Source of the DNA: Asterella californica
Taxonomy: Eukaryota; Streptophyta; Marchantiopsida; Marchantiales; Aytoniaceae
NCBI GenBank assembly: GCA_036924285.1
Contig: JAYKYS010000001.1
Coordinates: 14,285,501 to 14,349,500 of the forward strand
Length of the DNA stretch: 64,000 nt
Direction: 5' to 3'
A program made the position numbers and the translations under genes. This document shows, in pieces, positions 34,766-45,680 of this stretch; the first letter of the stretch is position 1, and each line of letters opens with the position of its first letter. Below the pieces are notes generated by a model. It was given only the letters and a program-made list of their open reading frames with translations. It made no database searches and was not told the DNA's origin.

Positions 34766-34885
34766 TTGCGAAGTATACCCCTAGTGGACTATCGCATCAA
34801 CTCGTCCTAATGACACTTACGACCCTATCGAGATTAGTCATTCCGCACTCGACTAACCTAACCGAGGTGCTAAACTGATGTGACA
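34766..34885 (-). repeat. Old element: 5' end, start of repeat B
   Basis: Minus strand TGTCACATCAG onwards, matching the first 120 or so bases of 37,669-37,962. No segment A lies upstream of it, so the old copy, like the younger, begins at B. The inner end is a deletion junction with the Ty3 Gag relic. Confidence 0.8.
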
Positions 34886-37668
34886 AGTGTGATGAAGCAA
34901 CATATATAAAAAGAAAGATGTGATGAAGCAAAACAAACTTACGGAGGGTATGAACAAGCAAATTTCTGACAAGTAACCTTCCACTGTAACTTGAAACGAA
35001 AATAAGATCTTTAGTACTGCATTGCAAGACATCCATACATAGGGGACTATAAACGGAGAATGACAACAGTAGAGAACCTTCTCTCGGCATGCATATATGA
35101 TATAACCCTATGTCTACAGCAAGGAGGTTACTTACATAAAGAGCATGACTTCTAATCTCACATTGCTTGTAAGTAATAAGAATTATTTATCAATAAATTT
35201 TTAAAAGGTTTATCACTTTCCTCGTCTCGGTATCATCAAAAACTCTACAATTTTATAACTTTTCCATAAATCCTTGTTTTAACTGAGTTAGAATTAGCTC
35301 TCCAGGTCTAACTGATTTAACGTAAGTGTCTTGAGCCTATGGCTACTTCTCTAGAATAAATTAAATGTTGTGGACATCTTTTAAATACTTCTACCTAGTT
35401 GAACACATCAGAGTGAACATTTGAGATGAAAAAAACGATAGTTGTTTTCATCTCAAGAGAGGAAATGTTTATGGAAGTCGGTTTCAAATTATAAAATTTG
35501 AGATTATATTATAGTTTAACTTTTCTGAGGTAAAGATGCATAATTATAGCAGAAAGTGTTAGTCTAGCTATGCTTCATGTTTGTGATGGATACAATGAAT
35601 GTAAAATAATGTAACTGAAGCATTAGTCTGAGTTTGATGCAATGCACAATATGGATAACACCTTGTGGTGGGTTGAACCAAGAAACGAGATATAGTCTAA
35701 GACATGAAGAAGTAAATTAAGTAGCGCTATATATATATTCGTTTTGAGATTGATATTGGATTTTAAATTTCCTACGATAATTATTGGAGAATTTTATGGA
35801 ATATTCCTGAAAACCGAAGATTGATAAATAGTTGAATCTATGTATTTGATATGATTATTCCGAGACTATCATGTTACTAACATGATGAAGGTTAGAATTG
35901 GAGACTAATGCTATACGTAGAAGGAGACAAATCATAAATGTGATATGTGTCTGGTTTACTATATCTTTATGTGTTGACTATGAAGATATTATTTTTATGC
36001 TGTTATTTTGATATAAATTATATTTTAGCCGTTTAAAATATTGAGTTATATGTCCTTTATATAAATAAAGGACATCTAATACATCATAAATGAAGACTCT
36101 TTGAGGAGTAATTCAGTATACTAATTGTGAATATAACCAATAAGAATACTTAAATGATAAAATAAACTATAGATGTTTTTACCCATGAGATTATGCCATC
36201 TAAAATATTTTCAGATTTAATGTTTCTTGGTGCATTGTTAGTTAATGGTAGTTAATGTTAGTTACACCTATGTAATGAATAGCTAGCATGATTGATATTT
36301 GTTGTAAAACTAATTTTACTTAGTAGTATACACAATAGTGAAAACTAATTCTTATATTTTAGTTTAACTTACTGATACTCAGATGAAACATATGAGAGAA
36401 TACTACATGATGGAACAATGTAGCTTTTGTTTCAGTAAGTGTGGTTATTCAATTATTAGGTTCCAAGAGTTTTTACATATTATAAGTCATTAAATATGTG
36501 AGAAAATTATAGTAACTGTGTCAATCAAGTCAAGTGCGATTATATAACATCACTGAATTGAAGAATATAGAATTTGAACATTTTCAGTATATCTTAATTC
36601 TTCCTAATCTGTATTTATATTTGACATGATAAAATCTTACATAATACATTATAGAGTAATATAGACTTAATATATGATTGAAGATAAGCTTCACGTAGTT
36701 CTTGGAACATGTTATCTTTACATTATGTAATACAGAATATTTTATGGAACATAGAACTCGCCTTTTCTACTATCATTTACATATAACTATTGTTATATAA
36801 ATACAGTTAATTCATTCAGTTGAAATCTGATATCTTCTGATGTTATATTCATATCAGGACTGAGATTTATTTTGATGATTACAATAATAAGTTCAAATAT
36901 GAGCTATATATTGTAAATTATATGAAAATCTGAAAGTTCAAGATAGTGATAATTTTTATTTGGTAAAATAGATTCCACAAACGTGTCTTGTCAATCACTT
37001 GTAATTATCAGTTATTACAGTTAATTTCTATCTCTTTTATATGTTACATTCACGTACGGATTATAAGCTCTTAAAAGTAAAACTGACACCCCATCCTGGT
37101 TCTGTTGGTAATAAAGATAACGGATCATTTTTCATACTGAAACTGATAACAAAATTTCCATATTTCCAATAGATACCAGAATATGCACGAAAAAAAACTC
37201 ATTTTTGAGTAGTAACATTTTACCGTATACAGTAAACAATGTTTATACGTTATATACTCTGTACTTTTCTGGTATATATTATGTGGGATTATTAAATGGG
37301 ATGTTCTTTTGGGTTTGCACCTATCCGTATTTTCTTATCATTTACCATGGAACTGAAATTATATTTTTGTAAGGATCTTTACTGTGATTCAATTATGATC
37401 ATCTTTCAAAACAGAGAACTTGTTAGACGTGATAAAAAGTCCTATCTACATACCGTGTCAGTTTCAGGAGGTCTAACTATATGTATACAATAGACATATA
37501 ACTATAAAATGTATTCTTTTTATGTTTATCTATGATTGAGATCACAAACCCTAAACCCTAATGACTAAAATAAAATAAATTATGATAAATAAAACATTTA
37601 TGCACATTACTTTTACTCGGTTTCAGTTATCCGAGATAAGTTCAGATGTTTAAATTGCGAAAGTGATG
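34886..37668. other. AT-rich spacer, no gene recognised
   Basis: About 2.8 kb with very high A+T and no frame over 65 codons. It contains a short telomere-like AAACCCTAAACCCTAAT at about 37,546. GATG at 37,665-37,668 is the left target duplication of the next element. Confidence 0.65.
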
Positions 37669-37962
37669 TGTCACGTCAGTTTGGGCACCTCGGCTAGGTT
37701 GACCGAGTGCGAAGTGGCGCATCCCGGTAAGACCGTTAGCGCCGTAAGGACGAGTTGGTGAGAGAGCCCACTAGGGGTAAACTTCGCAGGTAGGGCTTGG
37801 AGGCCTTAGTTCTTTGAGTTGAGTCTTCAAGCTCCAGGCTATGGTGGATAGTCTAGTTGAGTGTAACCCGGATTCTCTTCGTGCTTAGAGTGGGTTTGGC
37901 TTGACCGTTTGTGAGTAATCTTTGTTGTGGTGTTGGAGATGGTAATTTCTCTATACAGATTA
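37669..37962 (+). repeat. Left terminal repeat B of the methyltransferase element
   Basis: Matches 47,215-47,507 base for base apart from about nine substitutions, then diverges after GATTA. The 108-base segment A' that follows B on the right is absent here; the leader starts at once with CTCAAAGAACTG. In a normal LTR element the two ends would be the same. Confidence 0.9.
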
Positions 37963-39678
37963 CTCAAAGAACTGAGTGCAGGTCGAGACGGAGTTCAGTA
38001 AGAGCTCGCTGATCTGAAATCTGAAATCGTCCGCTGGTATCTTTGGGCGTTGTCGTTCGTGCTTGATTGTGTGGAGTTGTGATCGAGGTGTGTGGACGCC
38101 GTGCTACATTGCTAGTCGCAGATCGATTTGCTGTTGTTGGGGTCGAGTGGAGATTTCTGTCATGCGGAAGCGCTGCAGAAATTTTACGGAATGTTCTTGA
38201 AGTGTGTTGTTGGAGCCGGATTGCGCGTTTGGGCGTGGCAGCTGAAATACTTGTCAATGTCGGGTCGGAGTGGGCTCTTTGGAAGCGCATTGGAGAGACA
38301 AATCTAGTGCACTAAGTTTCGTGGAGTTTGGCCAAGGATTGAAGAAGTTATGGCATGTCGAAGTTCGCTGCCGTGACACCCGCAAGTGCAAAAAGGCTAG
38401 TTACGTCAGATTTTGGTGTAATTTCGTGTTGGAACTCTAGTTTAGGAGTTTTGTTGTGTGTGTGTGCATGCGCGAAGTGTCTCTTGTGCATTCGCGAATC
38501 TGTTGTGGTGGTGTTTGGGTCGGATTTGGGTGTTCTTGCTGTTTTACGTCAGATTTTGGTCACCCGTGTGCACCCGCAAGCTGTTTTCGCTGTTTTGGAG
38601 CCTCTTTTGGTGCAATCTTCTGCAATTCGAGGTGGAGCCGAGCCTCTTCTGGTGTGTTGTACCTGTTCTACTCTACTTCAAGCGGAGCGGAGCGAGAGTG
38701 TCGAGGTAGGAGGCGTTTAGAGGCTTCGAGGAGCAGAGGTGCGTGAGTGCGGAGGCGTGAGAGCGGAGTGCGAGAGTGCGGAGGCGGAGCGGAGCTGAGC
38801 CTGAGCCCGAGCCCGCGCCCGCCGCAAGTCAGCTTGCTGGCGTGCGTGAGAGAGGTATCCAAGTTCTAGTGTGTGGGAAGTGTAAAATCAGCTGGTCACC
38901 CATCCCAACACTATTTCTGGACCTGGACTCCTGACTTTGTAGTCTTAGCTTTGGCTTTACCACTAGACCAATAGCTCTTGGTGTCCTACAGGGATGCGTG
39001 CAAGTACTTATAGACTTGTTTAAGATAGTAGGGGACCTTCTCGCACGTTCCTAGAGGAGTGGTAGGGCGACCCCATAGTATTAGGGGTAAGCTATAGTTG
39101 TGGTAGTGTTTGCCTATACCGTAGAGACGCGTATGTAGGCAGTTGGTGGCAGTTGTCTTGGGTGAGCTAGTAGAGCTACCACGTGGATGTTTTTGGAGCT
39201 ACTAGAGGGGTGAACATCTAGTTAGTGACCTCTAGTGTCAGTTACGACAGTTGGTGACCATATATTGTGCATGTGGTCACCGACGAGGAGACGTCAGTCC
39301 GGGTGGGACTGGGTTTCTCTTTATGTGAATGTTTGAGTGTGGAGGGTTATCGTTTGGACTTCTTGTGGTTGGAACCCCTCCATATTCTGCTTCCTGTTTG
39401 TGCGCCGCGTTTGCTTGTGTTGGTGCTTGATTTCCGGAGTGAGTTCACTCTAGTGTGCTGTCGGTAGTGAGGCTGGAGTTGCGGACCAGTCAGACTACCT
39501 TTGTCTCTCTCACGGTGCGGTTGGAGTGACGACCAACAGACCGTGAGAGGCTGCCTGTGGCGATGGTAGGTACATGTTGCCCTTACCTTGACCGTCCTAG
39601 TAGGGGATATGTGAGCTCAGTAGGAGTGGGGTTAGGCAAGTGGTGGTTACAGTGGTGACGGGGATTGCGACATTCTAG
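37963..39678 (+). other. Long leader of the methyltransferase element
   Basis: About 1.7 kb between repeat B and Gag with only small unrelated frames (up to about 120 codons) and G-rich stretches at 38,690-38,820. No primer-binding site was recognised. A minus-strand Pol III-like sequence sits at 38,890-38,990. The long leader may carry translation or packaging signals; nothing specific is visible. Confidence 0.5.
38890..38990 (-). other. SINE-like sequence with tRNA-like and 5S-like blocks
   Basis: On the minus strand TTGGTCTAGTGGTAAAGCC resembles a tRNA A-box. After CAGGAGTCCAGGTCCAG, AGTGTTGGGATGGGTGACC closely resembles the box C region of plant 5S rRNA. Together they look like a Pol III-derived SINE fragment inserted antisense in the leader. 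Ends and target duplication were not found. Confidence 0.35.
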
Positions 39679-41760
39679 TTGGGGAGTGTGTTAGCGGGAT
39701 TCTCTCATCACGGAGTTCTCGGGAGGTTCTGGTGGGGACTTCTCGGACAGTGGGTATACACGGAGTGGGTGAGGTACCGACTACCTACACCATTGCCGTC
39801 GGTTGTTCCAGAGGACGAGTCAGACGCAGACAGCGCGTTTTCTGATGGTGAGTCTAGTGTCGCCACACCGTTGTTGTGGGACATGGACGAGATCTATGGG
39901 GCCACGAAGGGGCCTCGACGTTACTCGGGTACAGTTGGTACCATTGAGCTGGATGACTTCATCCAGGAGTTCGACAGTTGGTGCGATCTACAGCAGATGC
40001 GGAACCCACAGCTGTTTACACCCTTCATGGCGTGGAAAGGTTTGTTCCAGCACTTGGAGGGACCGCCGATGGACGATTATCATGAGTTCAGACGAGATTA
40101 CTGTGTTGAGATCGAGTTGTGGAGACAACATTGGTCTCCCAACTACGTTTCTATCACTACTGGCGCAGTTTCGGGAGGCGTAGCACCTGCGAGTTCGGGT
40201 GCCAGTAGCAGTGGTCCAGTCGCAGGTGACGGAGTACCTACTACCAGCGGTGCGTCCACAGGTAGTGGAGCAGGTGGTAGTGTGAGTGGGATACCACCAG
40301 GGTTTAACCCTGTGGTTCAGTTCTTCCAATGTTTGAGGAAGAACTATCAGGGTGTGCGGACCGACAAGTTGAGGAGTCTGCAGGAGTTCCAGCGGAAGAC
40401 TGGAGAGAGCCTACGCGAGGCGTTTACTCGCATGAGGCGGTTGATCAGCGTTACCCAAGGAGTGATGGAAGCACAGGCAGTCCAGTTCTGGTATGGGATA
40501 CTAGACCGGGAGCTGCGTAGGAGAATTAGAGATGCTACTCTCCTTAGAGATACCGCTCCGACGTTGGCGGTTGTCTTTAGTCTGGCTGAGCGGATTGAAC
40601 TCAACATGGTGGAGGAGAGGGTGGTGGTTGCTGGGTTCAGCAAGGAGACACCACATGGAGCGACCACCTCTTCTCGAGGATCACAGGCTACGCCACAGCG
40701 TGGTGGTGGTGGTGGTGGTAAGGATCGTGCGGAGCAGTCACGATCTCAGGGAGGTGTTGGAGGATCTGGTGGGCAGAAGCCCATGCCGTCCTTCTCTAGT
40801 CAGCAGCAAGCGGGTCCTTGCTGGACGTGTGATGGTCCTCATCAGCAGAGGGATTGTCCACATAGGAGAGGTTATGAGACGTCAGGGACATCAGGGACGT
40901 CTCAAGCAGTACCTAGGCAATGTGAGCATTGCGGACGGCCTGGTCACAGTAGTGACCGTTGTTTTGATCTCCATCCCGAGTTGCAGCAAGGGAAGGCTGA
41001 TCGTGGACGAGGCGGAGGAGCTCAGGGAGGCCGTGGTGGTCGAGCTGGAGGTAGAGGTCTAGCACCTGGGAGAGGACCGGTCGGTCCACCGACTGCTACG
41101 ACGTCAGAAGCAGGTATGGCTGCTCAGATTGAGCAGTTGGAGCAGAGGATAGCCAGTATGGCTATGGCCCAGCGGAGATCAGGTGGAACAGAGGCTTCCA
41201 CGTCTTATGGAGGAGAAGGAGGTGACTTCGACTTCATGGCTGGTGTGGCGCAGATTGAGACATCTGCGGCAGTGACTAGAGGTGCAGTACGTGTCTCTGA
41301 GCCACGAGGTGCGTCAGTGGAGTTGGATCCACAACGCGGGGAGGTTGGTAGACAGGTCAGGCTTCCTCAATCGTTCACGTTATCGGAGGCGTTGAGGACC
41401 ACATCTATGGTTCCTAAACGGCCTACCGATGGTGCGGTAGAGTTGGAGGCATCGACATCCAGGAGTGGGTGTGATGTGAGTCCATCCTCGACGTATGTGG
41501 ATGCGACGTCGAACCCGATGTTGGGGGCGGCTACAGCAGTTTTGCGAGCCCCACTATTCTCAGCCACGGATATGAGAGCATTGGGAGCCAACTTGGCTCC
41601 AGTGTTCCAGTTGGCGGCCACGCTCAGTGAGAGCGAGGATGTAGTTACCTCTAGTGCTGAAGTAGTTCAGCGAGAGACGGTAGACGTGTCCATGGAGTCG
41701 AGGATCAGGACAGCTACCAGTGGTACTTGGCAAGCGGCGGCTGCTAGGTTAGATGAGTTA
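39679..41760 (+). CDS. Gag of the methyltransferase element (first in-frame ATG at 39,883)
   Basis: Structural protein expected to form the particle. After an acidic N-terminus comes a capsid-like region (ELDDFIQEFDSWCDLQQM; LRSLQEFQRKTGESLREAFT), then RNA-binding repeats with two knuckles: CWTCDGPHQQRDC (C-x2-C-x3-H-x4-C) and CEHCGRPGHSSDRC (C-x2-C-x4-H-x4-C), followed by an RGG-rich stretch (RGGGAQGGRGGRAGGRG). The frame has no ATG between 39,679 and 39,883, yet the codons before 39,883 look coding (PEDESDADSAFSD), so the true start may be non-ATG, spliced or lost. The frame continues into protease. The C-terminal part is matched by the old copy; the N-terminal part is deleted there. Confidence 0.85.
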
Positions 41761-42330
41761 CCAGCTAGGCCGGCGATTGACCGTGCTAGTTTGGCACCAG
41801 GTGTGGTGTTGTTGGACAACAGAAGTGGTATCTTCTGTTTGGTAGCACCTTCAGGGAAAGTGTATCAACCCCAGAAGGTCTTGTTAGACTCTGGAGCCCA
41901 ACCGTTGATGTTGGGAAAGGCGGCGTGTATTGGTTTGGGTCTGAAGAAGTCCGAGATAGAGAGATGTCCATTCCAGTTGTAGACATCTCTAGGGGGATCA
42001 GGAAGTACGTCTCTACATATGACACGTGAGATGTTGACGGTGAGAGTTCGGCCAGATCACCCCACGGATGGCTCTATGGTGAAGGCCAAGGCCATCGTTA
42101 CAGCCGTAGAGTCTTATGATGTATTGGTGGGAGGTGCTGTGTTGTACCCTATGGGGTTCGTGATTGACTATTGGGCAGAGACAGCATCTTACAGACCAGG
42201 TTGGCAATCCGGTGAGGGACGAGTGAGCCGCTTACCAGTGCAGTTCAGTGCTAGAGTTGGGACGACGGAGCCTACACCAGGGACGATGGCATCCGTTGCA
42301 GGGTTCAGTTCGGTCATCACTTGGCCGGGC
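41760..42330 (+). pseudogene. Aspartic protease, interrupted by an amber codon
   Basis: Retroviral-type aspartic protease, needed to cut the polyprotein. VLLDSGAQPLMLGKAA contains the D-S-G active site (Asp codon 41,887-41,889). CPFQL at 41,965-41,979 is followed by TAG (41,980-41,982), then TSLGGSG and TREMLTVRV, YDVLVGGAVLYPMGFVID and YRPGW, the C-terminal half of the fold. The stop therefore falls inside the domain. The old copy has the same TAG in the same place. Without readthrough the protease would be truncated. Confidence 0.85.
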
Positions 42331-43805
42331 GAGTTGTTGGAGGGCAATGCTCATGCGGAAGATACTCCGGTCTTTGAGGAGGTGGAGGACATGCCTAGCA
42401 TGTCTACGTTAGTACCATCTGCCTTGGATGTTCCACTCTGGAGTTCGAGTGGAGAGTTGCAGCAGTATGCTGATCAGTTGGTGCAGCAGGCTTGGAGTGA
42501 AGCTTTTGTACCACCAGTAGAGGAACAAAGGGTTGTTCCTGCTACTGGTCCTGTGACCTTATCACCGTTGGATACGACTCCCATTGTGTGGCAGTATCCA
42601 GAAGAGGGTGTATGTGTGCTGGAGCTGTTTGGAGATATCAGCACAGGTCTGGCTGCGGTATTGCAGGCAAGCATACAAGTACAGCGATACTTGTAGGTGG
42701 AGAGAGATGAGATTGCGAGGCGCATCTCATTGCGACATGTGGCACGTTTGGTGCAGAGATATCCTGAGTTGTTGCCCATATCAGCTGTTAGAGGATACCA
42801 GCAAGCATTACCGTCGGATATTTCGCTGCTGGAGGCGCATGATCTTACGTTTGTTGACACCATTCACTTGGTGATAGCCGGATGGCCATGTCAAGGTCAT
42901 ACGCGTGCTGGGAGAGGTCAGGGTTTACATGACCCGCGATCTAGGATGTTCTGGGAGATGTTACGGATCTTACGACATCTCCAGATGCATCAGGTGGATT
43001 CTTCAGCGTACATCTTGGAGAACGTTCCTTTGTTGGGTGATGCTCGTACACAGATGATGACGAGTGTGCACCAAATGCGGTCTTGGTTGGACCAGCAGTG
43101 TTGTTGGATGCAGCGAGAGTAGGATCTCGTGCACATCGTCCACGGTTGTGGTGGACGAACTTGTTACCGAGAGAGGTGCTTAAGCGCGCACACGATGGAG
43201 TGAGACGACCAGCGCATCTCACGGTTGATAGCATCTTGGATGCAGGACGACGATCTCAAGTAGTGAGAGTCGTCGATAGGTCACCCATGACAGTGGTGAA
43301 CCTAGTGGGACGGCCCATGGTAGCATTATCTACTTTGGTAAGCTTTCCAGCGTCACATGCTTACAAAGATGGAGGACCTGGGCTTGTGTGGGATGCTCAA
43401 TTACGGCAGTTGGTGGAGCCCAATGCCGATGAGAGAGAGCGAGCGATGGGTTTCGCTACAAGTACGACGGCAGTAGCTTCGGTGTCGGAGGCTTCATGTC
43501 GTCAAGTATTGGGTCAAGCAATGGACTTGAATTGCTTGACATGGATTGTTAGCCTTGGATTGGCTGAGCAGCGTCGGATGCAATCGACGGGTGTTACTGC
43601 TCGAGCACTCTTGAGCTCTTTGCCTACCGGGTCGGTGGAGGCAAAGGCTGGGGGCGAGGCACGTGGAGTTCGTCATCCTTGGACATCATGGGATGTCATA
43701 AGAGAGAGTGTGGAGCTTGCAGCTAGAACTGCAGAAGTTTTACGCACAGTAGCGGTGGAGGTTGTTGGTGGTGAGCAGAAGAAAACTGCTCCAGAGGCTG
43801 CAAGA
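42331..43805 (+). pseudogene. C5-cytosine DNA methyltransferase domain (DNMT) of the retroelement
   Basis: After a linker (42,331-42,600) the C5-MTase motifs follow in order: motif I VCVLELFGDISTG (42,613-42,648), an acidic residue in motif II (VERDE, 42,697), motif IV with the catalytic Cys in GWPCQG (Cys codon 42,889-42,891), motif VI ENVP (43,018-43,029), motif VIII SRAHRPRLWWTN (about 43,128-43,165), and motifs IX-X with ERERAMGF and ASCRQVLGQAMDLNCLTWIV (43,430-43,555). The RYLxVERD and RQVLG features recall the DNMT3/DRM type more than the bacterial or DNMT1 type. Breaks: TAG at 42,694 (TAT in the old copy) and a one-base frameshift near 43,085. It transfers methyl groups from S-adenosylmethionine to cytosine in the family; activity here is not expected. 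Confidence 0.85.
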
Positions 43806-43814
43806 TAGCAGTCA
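43806..43814 (+). promoter_or_regulatory. Amber codon with readthrough-like context between DNMT and RT
   Basis: TAGCAGTCA in frame 3 fits the TAG-CAR-YYA context known to promote stop-codon readthrough in some plant RNA viruses. It separates the DNMT frame from the RT frame in phase. The old copy has lost this region. CAG to TAG decay in a CAGCAG run is an equally simple origin; a decayed Gag at 34,338 has an almost identical TAGCAGCCA. Confidence 0.3.
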
Positions 43815-45677
43815 ACGACTTCGTCTTCTACCTCTAGCATGGTGACAGAGGATACTTGGGAGCCGGAGATTGGACCCAAGCTTATAGGAGAGGAGAGACG
43901 AAGAGTCCAAAGATTCTTGAAGAGCTACAGGAATTGTTTTGCCTTCAGTATGAAGGATTTGGGTACCTTGAAGGGACCTGGTATGCGGATCGACTTGGCT
44001 AATGACACGCCAATCTTTCGACGTCCTTACAGGTACAGTGATATGGAGAGAGCCTTGATCCAGAGTCGGACTCAAGACTTGTTGGAGGCTGGATTGGTGG
44101 AGATGTCGCATGGAGAGTATGCATCTGCCACAGTTATGCCAGCCAAGAAGGATATGTATGGCAACTACACGGATAGGCGGATGTGTGGAGACTACCGTCC
44201 TATCAATTGGCAGACGAAGTCCGATAAGTATGCCATGCCGACACCTGAGGAGATCTTTGATGCAGTGGGGCATGTGAAGGTCTTTAGTACTTTGGATCTT
44301 CGAGCAGGGTATCATCAGTTGCCAGTGAGAGAAGAAGATAAGTCCAAGACAGCATTCTGGGGAATTGACTCTCACGGCAAGGATTGTTTGTATCAGTGGC
44401 GGTTCTTACCATTTGGGTTGAAGAACGCCTCTGCTGAGTTCCAGAGGGTGATGGACAGAATCCTAGCAGGATTGGATTTTGTCAGATGTTATATTGACGA
44501 CATCTTAGTCTATAGTGCTACAGAGGAGGAGCACGACAGACACTTACGGGATGTGTTTGAGCGGTTGAGAGCTCATGGGTTGAAGTTACACCCTGGGAAG
44601 TGTAAGTTCTTCCAGGAGTTGGTAGAGTATCTGGGCCACACCATCTATCCAGGTGGATTGGGTGTTCAACAGACGAAGGTTGAGGCTATTGCACGTATCC
44701 TGCGCCCCACAGATGTGAGTCGAGTTCGAGCATTTGTTGGTTTGGCGAACTTTTATCGTCGGTACGTGAAGGGTTTTAGTGCAATTGCGAAGCCGTTGAC
44801 CAAGCTGATGAAGGTGGACCAGGAGTGGCAGTGGGGAGATGAGCAGGAGCGAGCTTTTGTAGAGCTCAAGGATAGGTTGACATCTGCTCCCATCTTGAGG
44901 AGACTCGTTAGGGAGCGTCTTTTCCAACTGCACACCGATTGGAGTATGTTGGGACTTGGAGCAGTGCTGACTCAGCATGATGATGAGAAAAAGGAGTTCG
45001 TGGTGGCGTATGTCAGTCGCTCTAACAATTCAGCGGAGGCGAGATATAGTTCGTATGAGGGAGAGTGTTTGGCGGCAGTGTGGGCTGTTGCACACTTTCG
45101 ATGTTATCTGTTTGGGAACCCTTTTACTCTCATCACTGATCACCAGCCGCTCAAGTGGTTGATGGAGTCCGACAAGCTTACAGGGAAGCTTGCACGATGG
45201 GCTCTGATCTTACAGGAGTATGACTTCCAGGTAGTACATAGACCTGGAGTTGCAAACCTAGATGCCGATGGGTTGAGTCGCAACCCGTGCACGAGTCAGC
45301 AGGATCAGACTGGGGCTCGATGGCATGACGAGGTTGATGAGGAGATAGTGCCAGGGTGGCATGCATCTGTCTTTCTTTGTGTGTTGACCATGAACTCTAG
45401 TATGGAGGGCCAAGTCGTATCTTTCTCTGGTCAAAGAGTAGATGATTAGTCTCCAGATCCTGAGGGTGGAGATGGTGTTCCAGACCAGCGAGATATCCAT
45501 GATGATGTGACCGTGATGGAGTATCTACGTACTGGTGTGGTAGTAGACACAGTAAGTGCCAAGGAGCGAGATCGTGTCCTTCAACGAGCGAAGAGATTTC
45601 GACGAGAAGGACGACATGTACTTCGAGTGTGGGGTGATGGGAGGGTACGGATAGTGCCACATCCATCCCAGAGGGCA
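43815..45677 (+). pseudogene. Reverse transcriptase and RNase H of the methyltransferase element
   Basis: Ty3-type RT: IFRRPYRYSDMER, MCGDYRPIN, FSTLDLRAGYHQLPV, QWRFLPFGLKNASAEFQRVM, and the catalytic box CYIDDILVYS (about 44,488-44,517), followed by KCKFFQELVEYLGHTI. RNase H: LHTDWSMLGLGAVL, EGECLAAVWA, TDHQPLKWL, LDADGLSR. The frame is open from 43,809 to 45,446, then TAG at 45,447 (GAG in the old copy) and, further on, TAG at 45,678 (aligned with CAG in the old copy). RT copies the RNA and RNase H degrades it. The domain order places the methyltransferase immediately upstream, an unusual position. Confidence 0.92.
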
Positions 45678-45680
45678 TAG

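Larger units (their letters stand above)
18304..34885 (-). mobile_element. Old inverted copy of the methyltransferase/PHD Ty3-like element, with two nested insertions
   Basis: The pieces at 18,304-20,577, 30,629-31,955 and about 34,766-34,885 read, on the minus strand, as one element homologous to 37,669-47,615. On the minus strand: 5' repeat fragment, a gap where the Gag N-terminus has been deleted, Gag end, protease, linker, methyltransferase N-terminus, a second gap (equivalent to about 42,790-45,050, so RT is lost), RNase H end, integrase, PHD, segment A, and a truncated repeat B. Ty3 elements sit at 20,578-30,628 and 31,956-34,765. Sequence on either side of each insertion matches adjoining positions of the younger copy, which fixes the insertion points. 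Confidence 0.85.

Noticed and set aside
37546..37562. Telomere-like AAACCCTAAACCCTAAT
   Set aside because: Only about two units; too short to indicate an old telomere.
38067..38746. Several frames of 80-120 codons in the leader
   Set aside because: Overlapping frames with skewed composition from G-rich repeats; no motif and no conservation to compare.
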